Of a stretch of 64,000 bases of DNA, positions 1 through 7,804 are shown one piece after another (within the stretch, counting starts at the first letter, position 1; each line of letters begins with the position of its first letter). Origin of the DNA: an uncultured Clostridia bacterium (GTDB taxonomy: Bacteria > Bacillota > Clostridia > Monoglobales > Monoglobaceae). The notes beneath the pieces are model-generated. The model made no database searches, had not been told where the DNA came from, and was given only the letters and a program-made list of their open reading frames with translations. The stretch covers positions 124,001 through 188,000 of the forward strand of contig CAJTWN010000002.1 in NCBI GenBank assembly GCA_910580105.1, in the 5' to 3' direction. The position numbers were made by a program, and so were the translations under genes.

Positions 1-195
1 GAATATGGTATCAAACAACAGTTCGTAGTTCTTCCGGCACCACGCCCGGTCAATGTCCTGTTTTCCATAAAACCGATAGTCATATAAAAGCTCGTAGATG
101 GTCAGCGCCGCCGCATCCCAATAGATGAATTCGCTGGTGATGACACCATCCATATCAAAAATAATCTTATCATAATCAGTTATCTGAAACTTCAT
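1..195 (-). CDS. HAD-superfamily hydrolase, N-terminal part (runs off the left edge)
   Basis: Only the first 65 residues are in the window. Residues 13-20 read FDMDGVIT, the motif I of HAD phosphatases with nucleophile Asp14 and acid/base Asp16; the rest looks like the start of a helical cap (beta-phosphoglucomutase type subfamily). An AAGGTG ribosome site precedes the ATG at 195. The start overlaps the last 20 bases of the HisB-like gene, so translation is probably coupled. Next to HisB-like and HisD-like genes it could act as a phosphatase on their shared intermediate, as the HAD half of enterobacterial HisB does for histidinol phosphate, but that is inference from position only. Confidence 0.75.
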   Translation of the reverse strand, partial: MKFQITDYDKIIFDMDGVITSEFIYWDAAALTIYELLYDYRFYGKQDIDRAWCRKNYELLFDTIF

Positions 196-796
196 AAATC
201 ACCTTTCCTGCCACACCGGAAGTCAGCCCTTTCCTTGCAGGATTCTCCGAAAGGGCAGCGCCGAGGGCAATTCCAAAGGCGCGGTAAACCGCCTCCCAGA
301 TATGGTGGCCGTTTTCCCCCTTTTTGATGTCCATATGCAGGGTGCAGCGGGCTCCCTGGGCAAATCCTTCCAAAAAGGTGATCAGTTCCTCCGCCGGAAT
401 CCCTTCTACAAACTCCTGATAAGGAACTGCCGAGGTAAAATCCAGATGCGCACGGTCTTCAAAAGAAACCGCCGCAACCGCCTGCGCCTCATCAATGATT
501 CCAATGCCATAGCCATAACCCTCCGGTGCATTTTTCTGGATATACGCCCGGACTGCACGTCCAAGGGTCATGGAAACATCCTCTGTCACAAGATGCACCA
601 GTTCAAATTCGTCCAGCTCCATGTCAATTTCAATATTCAGAGCCGCACGCCAAGCAATATGCTCGATCATATGGTTCAAAAAAGGATGGGGCGTCCGGAT
701 TTTTTTCCGGTAATCCGGCGCCAGCTTTCCCTTTTGTATGGTAACTTTGATTGAAGATTCTGTCGTTTTTCGTGTAACTGTGATTTTTTCTTGCAT
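176..796 (-). CDS. Imidazoleglycerol-phosphate dehydratase-like protein (HisB family, altered metal sites)
   Basis: 206 residues that align almost without gaps to the HisB dehydratase fold: FLNHM at 39-43, a TED at 71-73, DEA at 102-104, Arg115, TLH at 152-154 and the second metal motif GHHIWE at 163-168. The family's first metal motif HHxxE is HLVTE here (His68, Leu69, Glu72), so one Mn ligand is a leucine; the ARHG motif is AWRA (His to Arg50) and the DHM motif is NHM. A GGGAG site sits before the ATG at 796. It lies between a Cys-rich small gene and a HAD hydrolase and downstream of a HisD-like gene. It is clearly a HisB homologue; whether it dehydrates imidazoleglycerol phosphate is doubtful because of the lost ligand. 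Confidence 0.8.
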   Translation of the reverse strand: MQEKITVTRKTTESSIKVTIQKGKLAPDYRKKIRTPHPFLNHMIEHIAWRAALNIEIDMELDEFELVHLVTEDVSMTLGRAVRAYIQKNAPEGYGYGIGIIDEAQAVAAVSFEDRAHLDFTSAVPYQEFVEGIPAEELITFLEGFAQGARCTLHMDIKKGENGHHIWEAVYRAFGIALGAALSENPARKGLTSGVAGKVIYEVSDN

Positions 797-835
797 CCCA
801 TCATCTCCCGGAACCGTATTCTTATCTGTAATGCT

Positions 836-1045
836 TCATTCTGTACATAAAATTTCCAATGCTCTTTTGTAAAGCGCATCCAGTTCGCAGCCGCAGGAGC
901 CGCATGCGGCATCTGCCTGCCGGACTGCGGCGGTCAAAGCATCTTTATTTCCCTCTCCTGCCAGGTATTCCTTTGCAGGCGCTGCAATCAAATCCCAGCC
1001 GCATACTGAAAATTTTTTCAAAATTTCCTGTAATTCTCCGTTCAT
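836..1045 (-). CDS. Small Cys-containing hypothetical protein (69 aa)
   Basis: A 69-residue ORF with a good AAGGAG site before the ATG at 1045, lying 39 bases upstream of the HisB-like gene on the same strand. It has helical N-terminal sequence, a Cys at 15 and a CGSCGC cluster near residues 48-53 that could hold a metal or a thiol pair. I do not recognise the family. Its strict placement between HisD-like and HisB-like genes suggests a partner or accessory in the same process, which is inference. Confidence 0.6.
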   Translation of the reverse strand: MNGELQEILKKFSVCGWDLIAAPAKEYLAGEGNKDALTAAVRQADAACGSCGCELDALYKRALEILCTE

Positions 1046-1204
1046 ATTTACTCTGCTCCTTCACTATAAATTTAACCCGGAACCTTTATGCAAAGGCCGA
1101 TGATATCCTTTTGCCGCTTCCGTCAAATAAGTACCATAAAACAGGACGGTTCAGCAAAAAACGTACAGGTATGCGTCAAGATGCCATACCGCTCTATTTC
1201 CAAT

Positions 1205-2497
1205 CTATTTCCTCTCCTTCACGGCCAGACCATGGGTGTCAAACCCTTCCACCTTTGCAATCCGATAGGCATATTCGCGCACCATTTCGAACCCGTCTTT
1301 GCTTGCATAACCCACGGAAGAACGCTTCAAAAAGTCAAAGACCGAAACACTGGAATAAGTCTTTGCAAACTGTCCGGTAGGCAGGATTGCATTGGGCCCC
1401 AGCACAAAGTTGCATAGGGTCACAGGGGTATAGTCACCCAGCAGAATCTCACCGGCATTCTTGATTTTCGGAAGAACCTCGAAGGGTTTTTCGGTCATAA
1501 CCTCCATGTGCTCCGGCGCATATTCGTTGACAAAAGCAATACTTTCTTCCAGGCTGTTTGTGATGATTACACCGCCATAGGTATTAAAATTCGTGGTCAC
1601 AAATTCCCGTCGCTTGTCCGAAATCTTTTCCAGCTGACGCTCGACAATGGGAATCACCTTTTCCACCAATTCCGGGCTGTGGGTCACCAACAGAGAAGCT
1701 GAATCCGGGCCGTGCTCTGCCTCAATCATCCAATCAAGCGCCACCTTTTCCGGATCCGCCTTCTCGTCTGTCAGAATAATTGCCTCGCTGGGGCCGGCTG
1801 GAAGACCGGCATCAATATAATTCGCGAGCACACGTTTCGCCGCTGTTGCATAGGAATTTCCGGGACCGATAATTTTGTGGCATTTGGGGATCGTCTCAGT
1901 TCCATAGGCCACAGATGCAACCGCCTGGATACCGCCCACCTTATAAATCTCGGTAATACCGATGATCTTTGCGGCAGCCAAAATGGCATCGTCCACATCT
2001 CCCTTTTCATTGGGCGGCGTCACCACAACGATTTTTTCCACACCGGCCACCTTTGCCGGAACGCCAAGCATCAGCATAACCGAAGGGAAGCTCCCTTTTC
2101 CTCTGGGAACATACAGGCAGACATCCACAATCGGCGTAGTCTTTTCGCCCACCAAAAGCCCCTTGTCCACCTCAGTGAACCACATTTCCTCCGGCAGCTG
2201 TTTTTCATGAAAGTTATGTATATTCTTGGCCGCATATTCGATTGCTTCACGGGTTTCGGCATCCAGCCGCGCATATCCCGCTTCAATCTCCTCCGGCCGA
2301 ACCTTGATTCTGTCCTGGGTCAATGTCACACGGTCAAACTTCGCAGTATATTCCAAAACCGCCTCGTCACCGCGTTTGCGGATATCATCCGAAACTTCTT
2401 TTGCAAGCTTCATCTGTTCAGATATATCAAGTTCTGCCCGCTTCATAATAAATTGCTTCTTTTCCTCTGAAAGTTCCGCAAGTTTATAAATATTCAC
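1205..2497 (-). CDS. Histidinol dehydrogenase-like protein (HisD family, altered zinc ligands)
   Basis: 430 residues, the usual HisD length. Family landmarks are GPGNSY at 211-216, AGPSEA at 234-239, EAEHGPD at 259-265, APEH at 327-330 and LGPNAILPT at 366-374. Catalytic Glu329-His330 are kept. Of the zinc ligands known in E. coli HisD (Gln259, His262, Asp360, His419), His262 and His422 remain, but Gln is Glu259, the Asp is Asn363 and the nearby substrate His is Ala370. The start is a GTG at 2497 with an AGGAGAGG site. A promoter (TTGCAG, 17 bases, TATAAT) lies just upstream. The family also includes dehydrogenases of other amino or sulfo alcohols (for example HpsN), so the substrate may not be histidinol. 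Confidence 0.8.
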   Translation of the reverse strand: MNIYKLAELSEEKKQFIMKRAELDISEQMKLAKEVSDDIRKRGDEAVLEYTAKFDRVTLTQDRIKVRPEEIEAGYARLDAETREAIEYAAKNIHNFHEKQLPEEMWFTEVDKGLLVGEKTTPIVDVCLYVPRGKGSFPSVMLMLGVPAKVAGVEKIVVVTPPNEKGDVDDAILAAAKIIGITEIYKVGGIQAVASVAYGTETIPKCHKIIGPGNSYATAAKRVLANYIDAGLPAGPSEAIILTDEKADPEKVALDWMIEAEHGPDSASLLVTHSPELVEKVIPIVERQLEKISDKRREFVTTNFNTYGGVIITNSLEESIAFVNEYAPEHMEVMTEKPFEVLPKIKNAGEILLGDYTPVTLCNFVLGPNAILPTGQFAKTYSSVSVFDFLKRSSVGYASKDGFEMVREYAYRIAKVEGFDTHGLAVKERK

Positions 2498-2528
2498 TCT
2501 GCACCTCTCCTAAAAATAATTTCCTATT

Positions 2529-2557
2529 ATTATACAATAACTCCGGTTAAACTGCAA
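2529..2557 (-). promoter_or_regulatory. SigA-type promoter of the HisD-like operon
   Basis: On the minus strand TTGCAG (2552-2557) and TATAAT (2529-2534) are separated by exactly 17 bases. Transcription would start near 2522, about 25 bases before the GTG start of the HisD-like gene. Confidence 0.7.
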
Positions 2558-2740
2558 GGGCTATTCCAAAAATCCCAATTATTTTTCGCATTTTTACAAA
2601 ACCGGAAAAACTTCGTTATGAATTTAACATTCTTCGCTTTTTTCAGGATAAAATCACAAAGAAGATTTTTTTACTCATAATTTTTATTGTAAACTAATTG
2701 TTACCATTTTGACACCAAATATTTCCCATAAAACCGTTTC

Positions 2741-2811
2741 TGTGGATAACTTTGTTTTCCACAGGTTTTTGTGGGTATTTCTCTATTTTACCCTGTGGAA
2801 AATGTGTATAA
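2741..2811. promoter_or_regulatory. Cluster of DnaA boxes
   Basis: Within 71 bases there are two exact matches to TTATNCACA on the minus strand (TGTGGATAA at 2741-2749, TGTGTATAA at 2803-2811) and two one-mismatch copies (TTTTCCACA at 2755-2763 on plus, TGTGGAAAA at 2794-2802 on minus). Weaker copies lie at 2770-2778 and 2886-2894. The stretch is AT-rich. No dnaA or dnaN is near and the gene orientation does not switch here, so a titration or regulatory cluster is more likely than the chromosome origin. Confidence 0.55.
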
Positions 2812-2924
2812 GTCTGTTAGTAACTCAATTTTCGGGACTTTTTTATTTTGATGCTGTGGGGATACAAAAAGGCAGGAATCCAAATATTTCCACAAATAGT
2901 TTACATAAAATTTGAATTTTTTTC

Positions 2925-2953
2925 TTGACTTTTTATTTCTGTTGGTGTATAGA
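2925..2953 (+). promoter_or_regulatory. SigA-type promoter with no downstream protein gene
   Basis: TTGACT (2925-2930), a 17-base spacer and TATAGA (2948-2953) on the plus strand. The only thing downstream before the convergent transketolase gene is a terminator at 3011-3048, so any transcript would be about 90 bases long. Confidence 0.5.
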
Positions 2954-2959
2954 AAATAA

Positions 2960-3048
2960 AATTCTGTGCAAAATGCTGATATATAATAAAAGAATACCAA
3001 CTGCATAAAGAAAGAGCACGTACACAAAAAAGTACATGCTCTTTTTTT
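2960..3048 (+). ncRNA. Candidate short non-coding RNA
   Basis: The interval between the predicted start of the plus-strand promoter and the T-run of the terminator. No convincing ORF is present. It might instead be only a 3' region of the convergent transketolase operon, whose transcripts can use the same hairpin in the opposite direction. Confidence 0.3.
3011..3048. terminator. Bidirectional rho-independent terminator
   Basis: A 13-pair stem with one mismatch (3011-3023 with 3032-3044) and an A-rich loop. A T-run follows on the plus strand and a weaker T-rich tail on the minus strand, where it sits directly after the stop of the transketolase C-terminal gene. Confidence 0.7.
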
Positions 3049-3053
3049 CGTAA

Positions 3054-4007
3054 TCAGCCTTTTTTCATTGCCAAAACCGCTTTCGCTTTTTCCACAACCG
3101 CCTTGGCATCGAGTCCATACATCGAAAGCAAAAGTTCCGGCTTTCCGCTTCTGCCATACACATCTTCGGTACCGACGCGCTGCATGGGCACCGGATAATT
3201 TTCTGCAAGCACTTCTGCCACTGCAGAACCCAGGCCGCCGATAATATTATGTTCTTCAGCCGTCACAATGGCCCCGGTTTCCTTGGCTGCTTTAACGATG
3301 ATTTCTTTATCAATGGGTTTGATGGTTGCCATATTGACCACCCGGGCGCTGATGCCCTGTTCCTTCAGGATTTCGCTGGCTTCCATCACTGCCGGAACCA
3401 AAAGTCCGGTTCCAATCAGTGTGAGATCCGTTCCCTCCTTCAGCTCTACGCCCCTGCCGATTGCAAAGTCATAGCGGTCATCAAATACCGTCGGCACAGC
3501 CAGACGGCCAAACCGCAGATAAACCGGGCCGTCATGCGCAATGGCGGCCTTGACAGCAAGGCGTGCTTCCACTGCATCTGCCGGGTTCAATATTACCATT
3601 CCCGGAATGGTCCGCATAATCCCAATATCCTCAAGACACTGATGGGTGGCCCCGTCTTCTCCCACCGAAATCCCTGCATGGGTCGCACCGATTTTCACGT
3701 TGAGATGCGGATAACCGATGGAATTTCTGATTTGTTCAAACGCCCGGCCTGCGGCAAACATGGCAAAGGAACTGGCAAACACCGTCTTTCCGCTGGCGGC
3801 AATTCCGGCAGCGGTGGACATCATGTTCCCTTCCGCAATCCCCATATTGATAAACCGTTCAGGATAGGCTTTTTTAAAGCCTTCCGTCTTTGTGGATTTG
3901 GAAAGGTCAGCATCCAGAACGACAATCTTTTCATCCTTTCCGAATTCAACCAATGCGTCGCCATAGGCCTGTCTTGTTGCAATCTTATCTCCGATAGAAT
4001 ATTTCAT
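3054..4007 (-). CDS. Transketolase, C-terminal subunit
   Basis: 317 residues covering the pyrimidine-binding and C-terminal domains of transketolase. Recognisable parts include an early DADLSKS, GIAEGNM (with the conserved Glu that activates thiamine diphosphate), the GATHAGISVGEDGATHQ loop and EEHNIIGGLGSA. Its ATG overlaps the stop of the N-terminal subunit gene as TAATG, with a GGAGGT site inside the upstream gene, so the two halves are made in equal amounts. Together they form one active transketolase of the pentose phosphate pathway, the two-gene form common in Clostridia. A paired activity other than sugar-phosphate transfer is possible but nothing suggests it. Confidence 0.92.
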   Translation of the reverse strand: MKYSIGDKIATRQAYGDALVEFGKDEKIVVLDADLSKSTKTEGFKKAYPERFINMGIAEGNMMSTAAGIAASGKTVFASSFAMFAAGRAFEQIRNSIGYPHLNVKIGATHAGISVGEDGATHQCLEDIGIMRTIPGMVILNPADAVEARLAVKAAIAHDGPVYLRFGRLAVPTVFDDRYDFAIGRGVELKEGTDLTLIGTGLLVPAVMEASEILKEQGISARVVNMATIKPIDKEIIVKAAKETGAIVTAEEHNIIGGLGSAVAEVLAENYPVPMQRVGTEDVYGRSGKPELLLSMYGLDAKAVVEKAKAVLAMKKG

Positions 4008-4855
4008 TATCTGGCACCTCCCAAACTTTCAAGATACGCGTCAAGATCAGCAATCCCGCGCTCGTATTGTTCCTGGTTGGGCGCCGCGCCATGCCATGCG
4101 GCTTCCCCCTCCATATAAGAAACGCCTTTTCCCTTGATGCTGTTTGCGATGATGATGGTGGGTTTTCCCTTGATTGTTTTTGCTTCCTGCACCGCTTTTT
4201 CAATCTGTTCAAAGTCATGGGCGTCAATCCTGATGACATGCCAGTTAAATGCTTCGAATTTTTTGTCAATAGGTGTTGGATTCATTACCTCGGTGACATC
4301 CCCGTCAATCTGGAGACCGTTAAAATCAAGAAAAGCCGTAAGGTTGTCCAACTTATAATGGGCCGCAAACATTGCCGCCTCCCAAACCTGGCCTTCCTGT
4401 ATTTCGCCGTCCCCCATGATGGCATATACGCGATAATCCTTTTTATCCAATTTTGCAGAAACTGCCATTCCGCAGGCCGCTGAAATTCCCTGCCCCAGAG
4501 AACCGGTGGACATGTCCACACCGGGAACCCCCTTCATATCCGGATGACCCTGCAAATAGCTGTCGATTTTCCGGAACGTTTTTATATCCTCTTTGGGGAT
4601 GAATCCTGTCTCTGCCAAAATTCCATACAGCGCCGGCGAACAATGCCCTTTGGAGAGTACAAAACGGTCGCGTGCCGGGTCTTTTGGATTTTTCGGATCA
4701 ACCCGCATCTCTTCCATGTACAAGTATGTAAGAATGTCCGCCGCAGACAGCGAACCGCCGGGATGTCCTGCCGCCGCACAGTATACAGCTTCCAGCGCCA
4801 TCTTTCGCACATGTGTTGCGGAAATTTTCAGCTCTCTTATTCTTTCTGAATTCAT
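4007..4855 (-). CDS. Transketolase, N-terminal subunit
   Basis: About 282 residues forming the thiamine diphosphate-binding domain. It has the GHPGGSLSAADIL motif and GDGEIQEGQVWEA, which binds the diphosphate through Mg. The reading frame stays open to a TTG at 4870, but that TTG lies inside the GGAGG site, so the ATG at 4855 is taken as the start. The gene is first of a two-gene unit with the C-terminal subunit. A perfect 13-pair hairpin stands about 30 bases upstream. Confidence 0.92.
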   Translation of the reverse strand: MNSERIRELKISATHVRKMALEAVYCAAAGHPGGSLSAADILTYLYMEEMRVDPKNPKDPARDRFVLSKGHCSPALYGILAETGFIPKEDIKTFRKIDSYLQGHPDMKGVPGVDMSTGSLGQGISAACGMAVSAKLDKKDYRVYAIMGDGEIQEGQVWEAAMFAAHYKLDNLTAFLDFNGLQIDGDVTEVMNPTPIDKKFEAFNWHVIRIDAHDFEQIEKAVQEAKTIKGKPTIIIANSIKGKGVSYMEGEAAWHGAAPNQEQYERGIADLDAYLESLGGAR

Positions 4856-4883
4856 ATATGTAACCTCCAAGCTCTATTTTCCA

Positions 4884-4913
4884 TACGTTTCCGCCCGGAT
4901 GGGCGGAAACGTA
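4884..4913 (+). terminator. Perfect 13-pair hairpin with plus-strand T-run upstream of transketolase
   Basis: Bases 4884-4896 pair perfectly with 4901-4913 around a GGAT loop, and eight T follow on the plus strand. On the minus strand the same hairpin falls in the transketolase leader, with an A-run before it. It is shaped as a terminator for plus-strand transcription although no plus-strand gene is near. Confidence 0.55.
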
Positions 4914-4980
4914 CATTTTTTTTAAATTTAATTACAATTCTTTGGAATTGAAAAATCCTTCCTGCTCTTTCTCATAATGT

Positions 4981-5814
4981 TTATATTTTAAAACCATTGC
5001 CAAGCACCTCTTTTGCATCACTGATAACGACAAATGCCTGCTTGTCCACACCATATACGGTTTTCTTCAGGCGTTCCAGCTCGTACTTACGGATGACACA
5101 CATCAGCACCTGCTGTTCTTTGCCTGTGTATTTGGACTTCGCCAAAAAACCGGTCACCCCCCGCTGCATCCGTGCATAAATTTCCTTCGAAACTTCATCC
5201 GGCTGTCCGGAGACAATATAGACCACTTTGGCAAAATCCACACCTTCCAGAATCACATCCACCACCCTGCCGGTAATATAAAGGGCAATGGCAGAGTAGA
5301 GCAGCACCTCGCCCCGGCGAAAGACAATTCCGGCAATGGTAATAATCACACCATCAATCAGCAGAAAAAACTGTCCCACCGAAAAATGCGGAAACTTCTT
5401 CTTTAAAATTAAGGCAACAATATCGGTTCCGCCTGTTGTACCGCCGCGCCGAAGGGCACAGCTGAGGCCAACACCCATCAGCGCACCGCCGAACACCGAT
5501 GCCAGCAGCATATCCTGGGTCAGCGGCTGCAAAAACGAAAAAAATTGTGTGGACAAAGAGAGGGACAAGGTTCCCAAAAGGGAATATAACAAAAACTTTT
5601 TGTCAAAGTGCAAAAGTCCCAGTCCAAAAATCGGCAGATTGATAATCAAAATCCAAACGCCCACCCCAATCCCCGTCACATGACGAAGTACGGTGGAAAG
5701 TCCGCCGACACCGCCGGCCGCAAGGTCAGCGGGCACCAGAAACAAATCCAGCGCGACACCCATAATACCGCCGCCGAGAATGGTAAAGCATGCTTTCTCA
5801 ATTTTTTTGTACAT
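4981..5814 (-). CDS. YitT family membrane protein (DUF161/DUF2179)
   Basis: About 277 residues with five or six hydrophobic segments in the first two thirds (ILGGGIMGVALDLFLVPA, VWILIINLPIFGLG and so on), the GGTTGGTDIVA motif, and a C-terminal cytosolic DUF2179 domain (VVYIVSGQPDEV onward). The family is widespread in Bacillota and has no firm substrate. An upstream ATG-like GTG/ATG stretch contains the AAGGAG site, so the start is the ATG at 5814. It lies after mrnC on the same strand. Confidence 0.85.
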   Translation of the reverse strand: MYKKIEKACFTILGGGIMGVALDLFLVPADLAAGGVGGLSTVLRHVTGIGVGVWILIINLPIFGLGLLHFDKKFLLYSLLGTLSLSLSTQFFSFLQPLTQDMLLASVFGGALMGVGLSCALRRGGTTGGTDIVALILKKKFPHFSVGQFFLLIDGVIITIAGIVFRRGEVLLYSAIALYITGRVVDVILEGVDFAKVVYIVSGQPDEVSKEIYARMQRGVTGFLAKSKYTGKEQQVLMCVIRKYELERLKKTVYGVDKQAFVVISDAKEVLGNGFKI

Positions 5815-5853
5815 AACTTTTCTCCTTTTTAAGGGTATGTACAAAAAAGCAAG

Positions 5854-6255
5854 TCAATCAAAAATATGTGCAAGCAGCGCCGTCATCCGCTCTGTCTCCC
5901 CTTGTAAATAGAGATACCCAATCAGAGCCTCCATACCGGTTGCTGCCCGGTAATCCTGCATATCTGCATTTTTGGGAACCTGGGATTTGGTATTCCTTCC
6001 CCGGCGAAAAATATCCAGCTCTTCATCGGTCAGAAGCCCCTCAATCCTGTGGAAGAGAGCAGCCTGTGCCCCGGCACAGACGTATTTTGTCGCCGTCTTG
6101 TGCAGTTCATTCACCTTATGGTCCCGGTCACTGATTAAATGACTGCGCACATACAGCTCATACACGCAATCGCCGATATAGGCAAGGGTGAGCGCTCCAT
6201 ACTGCGCAGGCGGAAGATGTTTCTCACAAAAACCTTCCAAAACTTTATCTATCAT
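5854..6255 (-). CDS. mrnC: Mini-ribonuclease 3
   Basis: 133 residues, a lone RNase III-type catalytic domain without a double-stranded RNA-binding domain. LAYIGDCVYELYVR near residues 24-37 carries the catalytic Asp, and the C-terminal TGMEALIGYLYL is the matching Glu-containing helix. The family matures 23S rRNA ends. The gene follows cysS on the same strand, the usual arrangement in Bacillota. The ribosome site is weak, so its translation may rely on the upstream message. Confidence 0.92.
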   Translation of the reverse strand: MIDKVLEGFCEKHLPPAQYGALTLAYIGDCVYELYVRSHLISDRDHKVNELHKTATKYVCAGAQAALFHRIEGLLTDEELDIFRRGRNTKSQVPKNADMQDYRAATGMEALIGYLYLQGETERMTALLAHIFD

Positions 6256-6385
6256 ATAGCGTTATCCCGTTTCTAAAAAATTATACGGCGGCCGGCAAAA
6301 CCACAGATTTTTATTTCAGCCGCCGGCCGGTTTTATCCGTCATACACCGCCGGGCAAGCAGAATCAGCCGCCCGTTTTAACCATT

Positions 6386-7804
6386 TTACAGCTTTGTCAG
6401 CTGCTGTCCTTTCGGAGTATCTTTTACTGCATACCCTTTTTCTTTCAGCTGGTCGCGAATTGCATCAGCGTCCGCCCAGTTTTTCTCCTGCCGTGCTTTT
6501 GCACGTGCAGTCAACAACGCCTCAATTTGTGCCGGGATCTCTTCCTTCTGCTCCTTTTCAAACAGGCCCAAAACACTTCCCAATTCTTTAATCTCTTTGA
6601 TTACCGAAAGAATTACTTCCTTCGATGTGCGGCTTTCTGCGGTGATGGCCTTATTTGCCTCCCCCACAATTTCAAAAATTGCAGAAATGGCATCAGCGGT
6701 ATTGAGATCATCGTCCATAGCCGCAATAAATTTTTCACGATAGCCATCCAGCCGCACGAGGAACGCCTTCTCATCATCCGTAAGCGGCTTTTCCTCCGCC
6801 GTGTCCGCCAAAAACTGCATGGTACTGAGACAGGTATAAACTCTTCCGAGAGCAGAAGCAGCCGATTCCATCAAATCCTTGCTGAAATTGATGGGACTGC
6901 GATAGTGGGCAAAGAGCATAAAGAATCGTATAACTTCATATTCGAATTCTTTTGCTACATCCCGGACAGTAAAGAAATTTCCAAGAGATTTGGACATTTT
7001 ACGGTTATCCACGTTAATATAACCATTGTGCATCCAATACCTTGCAAAACAGCAGCCGTTGGCCGCCTCACTCTGGGCAATCTCGTTTTCATGATGAGGA
7101 AAAATCAAATCCTGCCCGCCGCTGTGAATATCAATGGTATGCGCCAAAAATTTATTGGCCATGGCACTGCACTCGATATGCCAGCCCGGCCGGCCCATGC
7201 CCCAAGGGCTTTCCCAGGCCGGTTCCCCTTCTTTCCGCTTCTTCCAGAGTGCAAAATCCATCGGGTCTTCCTTTGCCGCATTCACATCAATCCGCGCACC
7301 GCTCTCCAAATCTTCCAGGGGCTGATGGGACAGCTTTCCATACGCCTCAAACTTTTTGGTACGGTAATATACATCGCCGTCCACGTTATAGGCATATCCC
7401 TTTTCTTCCAAATCCTTAATGATGGCAATAATTGCATCAATGTTCTCGGTGGCACGGGGGTGCACAGTAGCCGCGCGGATACCAAGTCCTTTTGCATCAA
7501 TAAAATATTCATTGATGTACTGATCCGCCAATTCCTTGACCGTTATCCCCAGTTCGTTTGCTTTGTTAATCATCTTATCGTCTATATCGGTGAAGTTCTG
7601 CACAAACTTGACTTTATACCCCTTATATTCCAGATACCGGCGCAGGGTATCAAAAATGATAAAAGGCCGCGCATTGCCAATATGAAAATAGTTATAAACG
7701 GTCGGACCGCAGGAATACATAAAGACCTTCCCCTCGTGCAGCGGGATAAATTCTTCTTTCTCTCTGGATAACGTGTTATAAATCATCAATTTTGTATCAA
7801 CCAT
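6386..7804 (-). CDS. cysS: Cysteinyl-tRNA synthetase
   Basis: 472 residues, full length. It charges tRNA-Cys with cysteine. Zinc ligand Cys32 lies in SCGPTVYN, the HIGH signature is HIGN at 41-44, the other zinc-site residues lie in the stretch from ECSAMANKFL to HHENEIAQSEA, and KMSKS is present as RKMSKSLGNF. The GGAGGA site and the ATG at 7804 overlap the end of cysE by 8 bases, so cysE and cysS are translationally coupled, joining cysteine synthesis to its loading. Confidence 0.97.
   Translation of the reverse strand: MVDTKLMIYNTLSREKEEFIPLHEGKVFMYSCGPTVYNYFHIGNARPFIIFDTLRRYLEYKGYKVKFVQNFTDIDDKMINKANELGITVKELADQYINEYFIDAKGLGIRAATVHPRATENIDAIIAIIKDLEEKGYAYNVDGDVYYRTKKFEAYGKLSHQPLEDLESGARIDVNAAKEDPMDFALWKKRKEGEPAWESPWGMGRPGWHIECSAMANKFLAHTIDIHSGGQDLIFPHHENEIAQSEAANGCCFARYWMHNGYINVDNRKMSKSLGNFFTVRDVAKEFEYEVIRFFMLFAHYRSPINFSKDLMESAASALGRVYTCLSTMQFLADTAEEKPLTDDEKAFLVRLDGYREKFIAAMDDDLNTADAISAIFEIVGEANKAITAESRTSKEVILSVIKEIKELGSVLGLFEKEQKEEIPAQIEALLTARAKARQEKNWADADAIRDQLKEKGYAVKDTPKGQQLTKL

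Noticed and set aside
302..754. Plus-strand ORF of 150 codons opposite the HisB-like gene
   Set aside because: It is antisense to a conserved protein, has no ribosome site and no recognisable content.
2498..3053. Chromosome replication origin at the DnaA-box cluster
   Set aside because: No dnaA, dnaN, rpmH or gidA is near, and genes on both sides run on the minus strand, whereas an origin normally sits where gene direction diverges. Kept only as a DnaA-box cluster.
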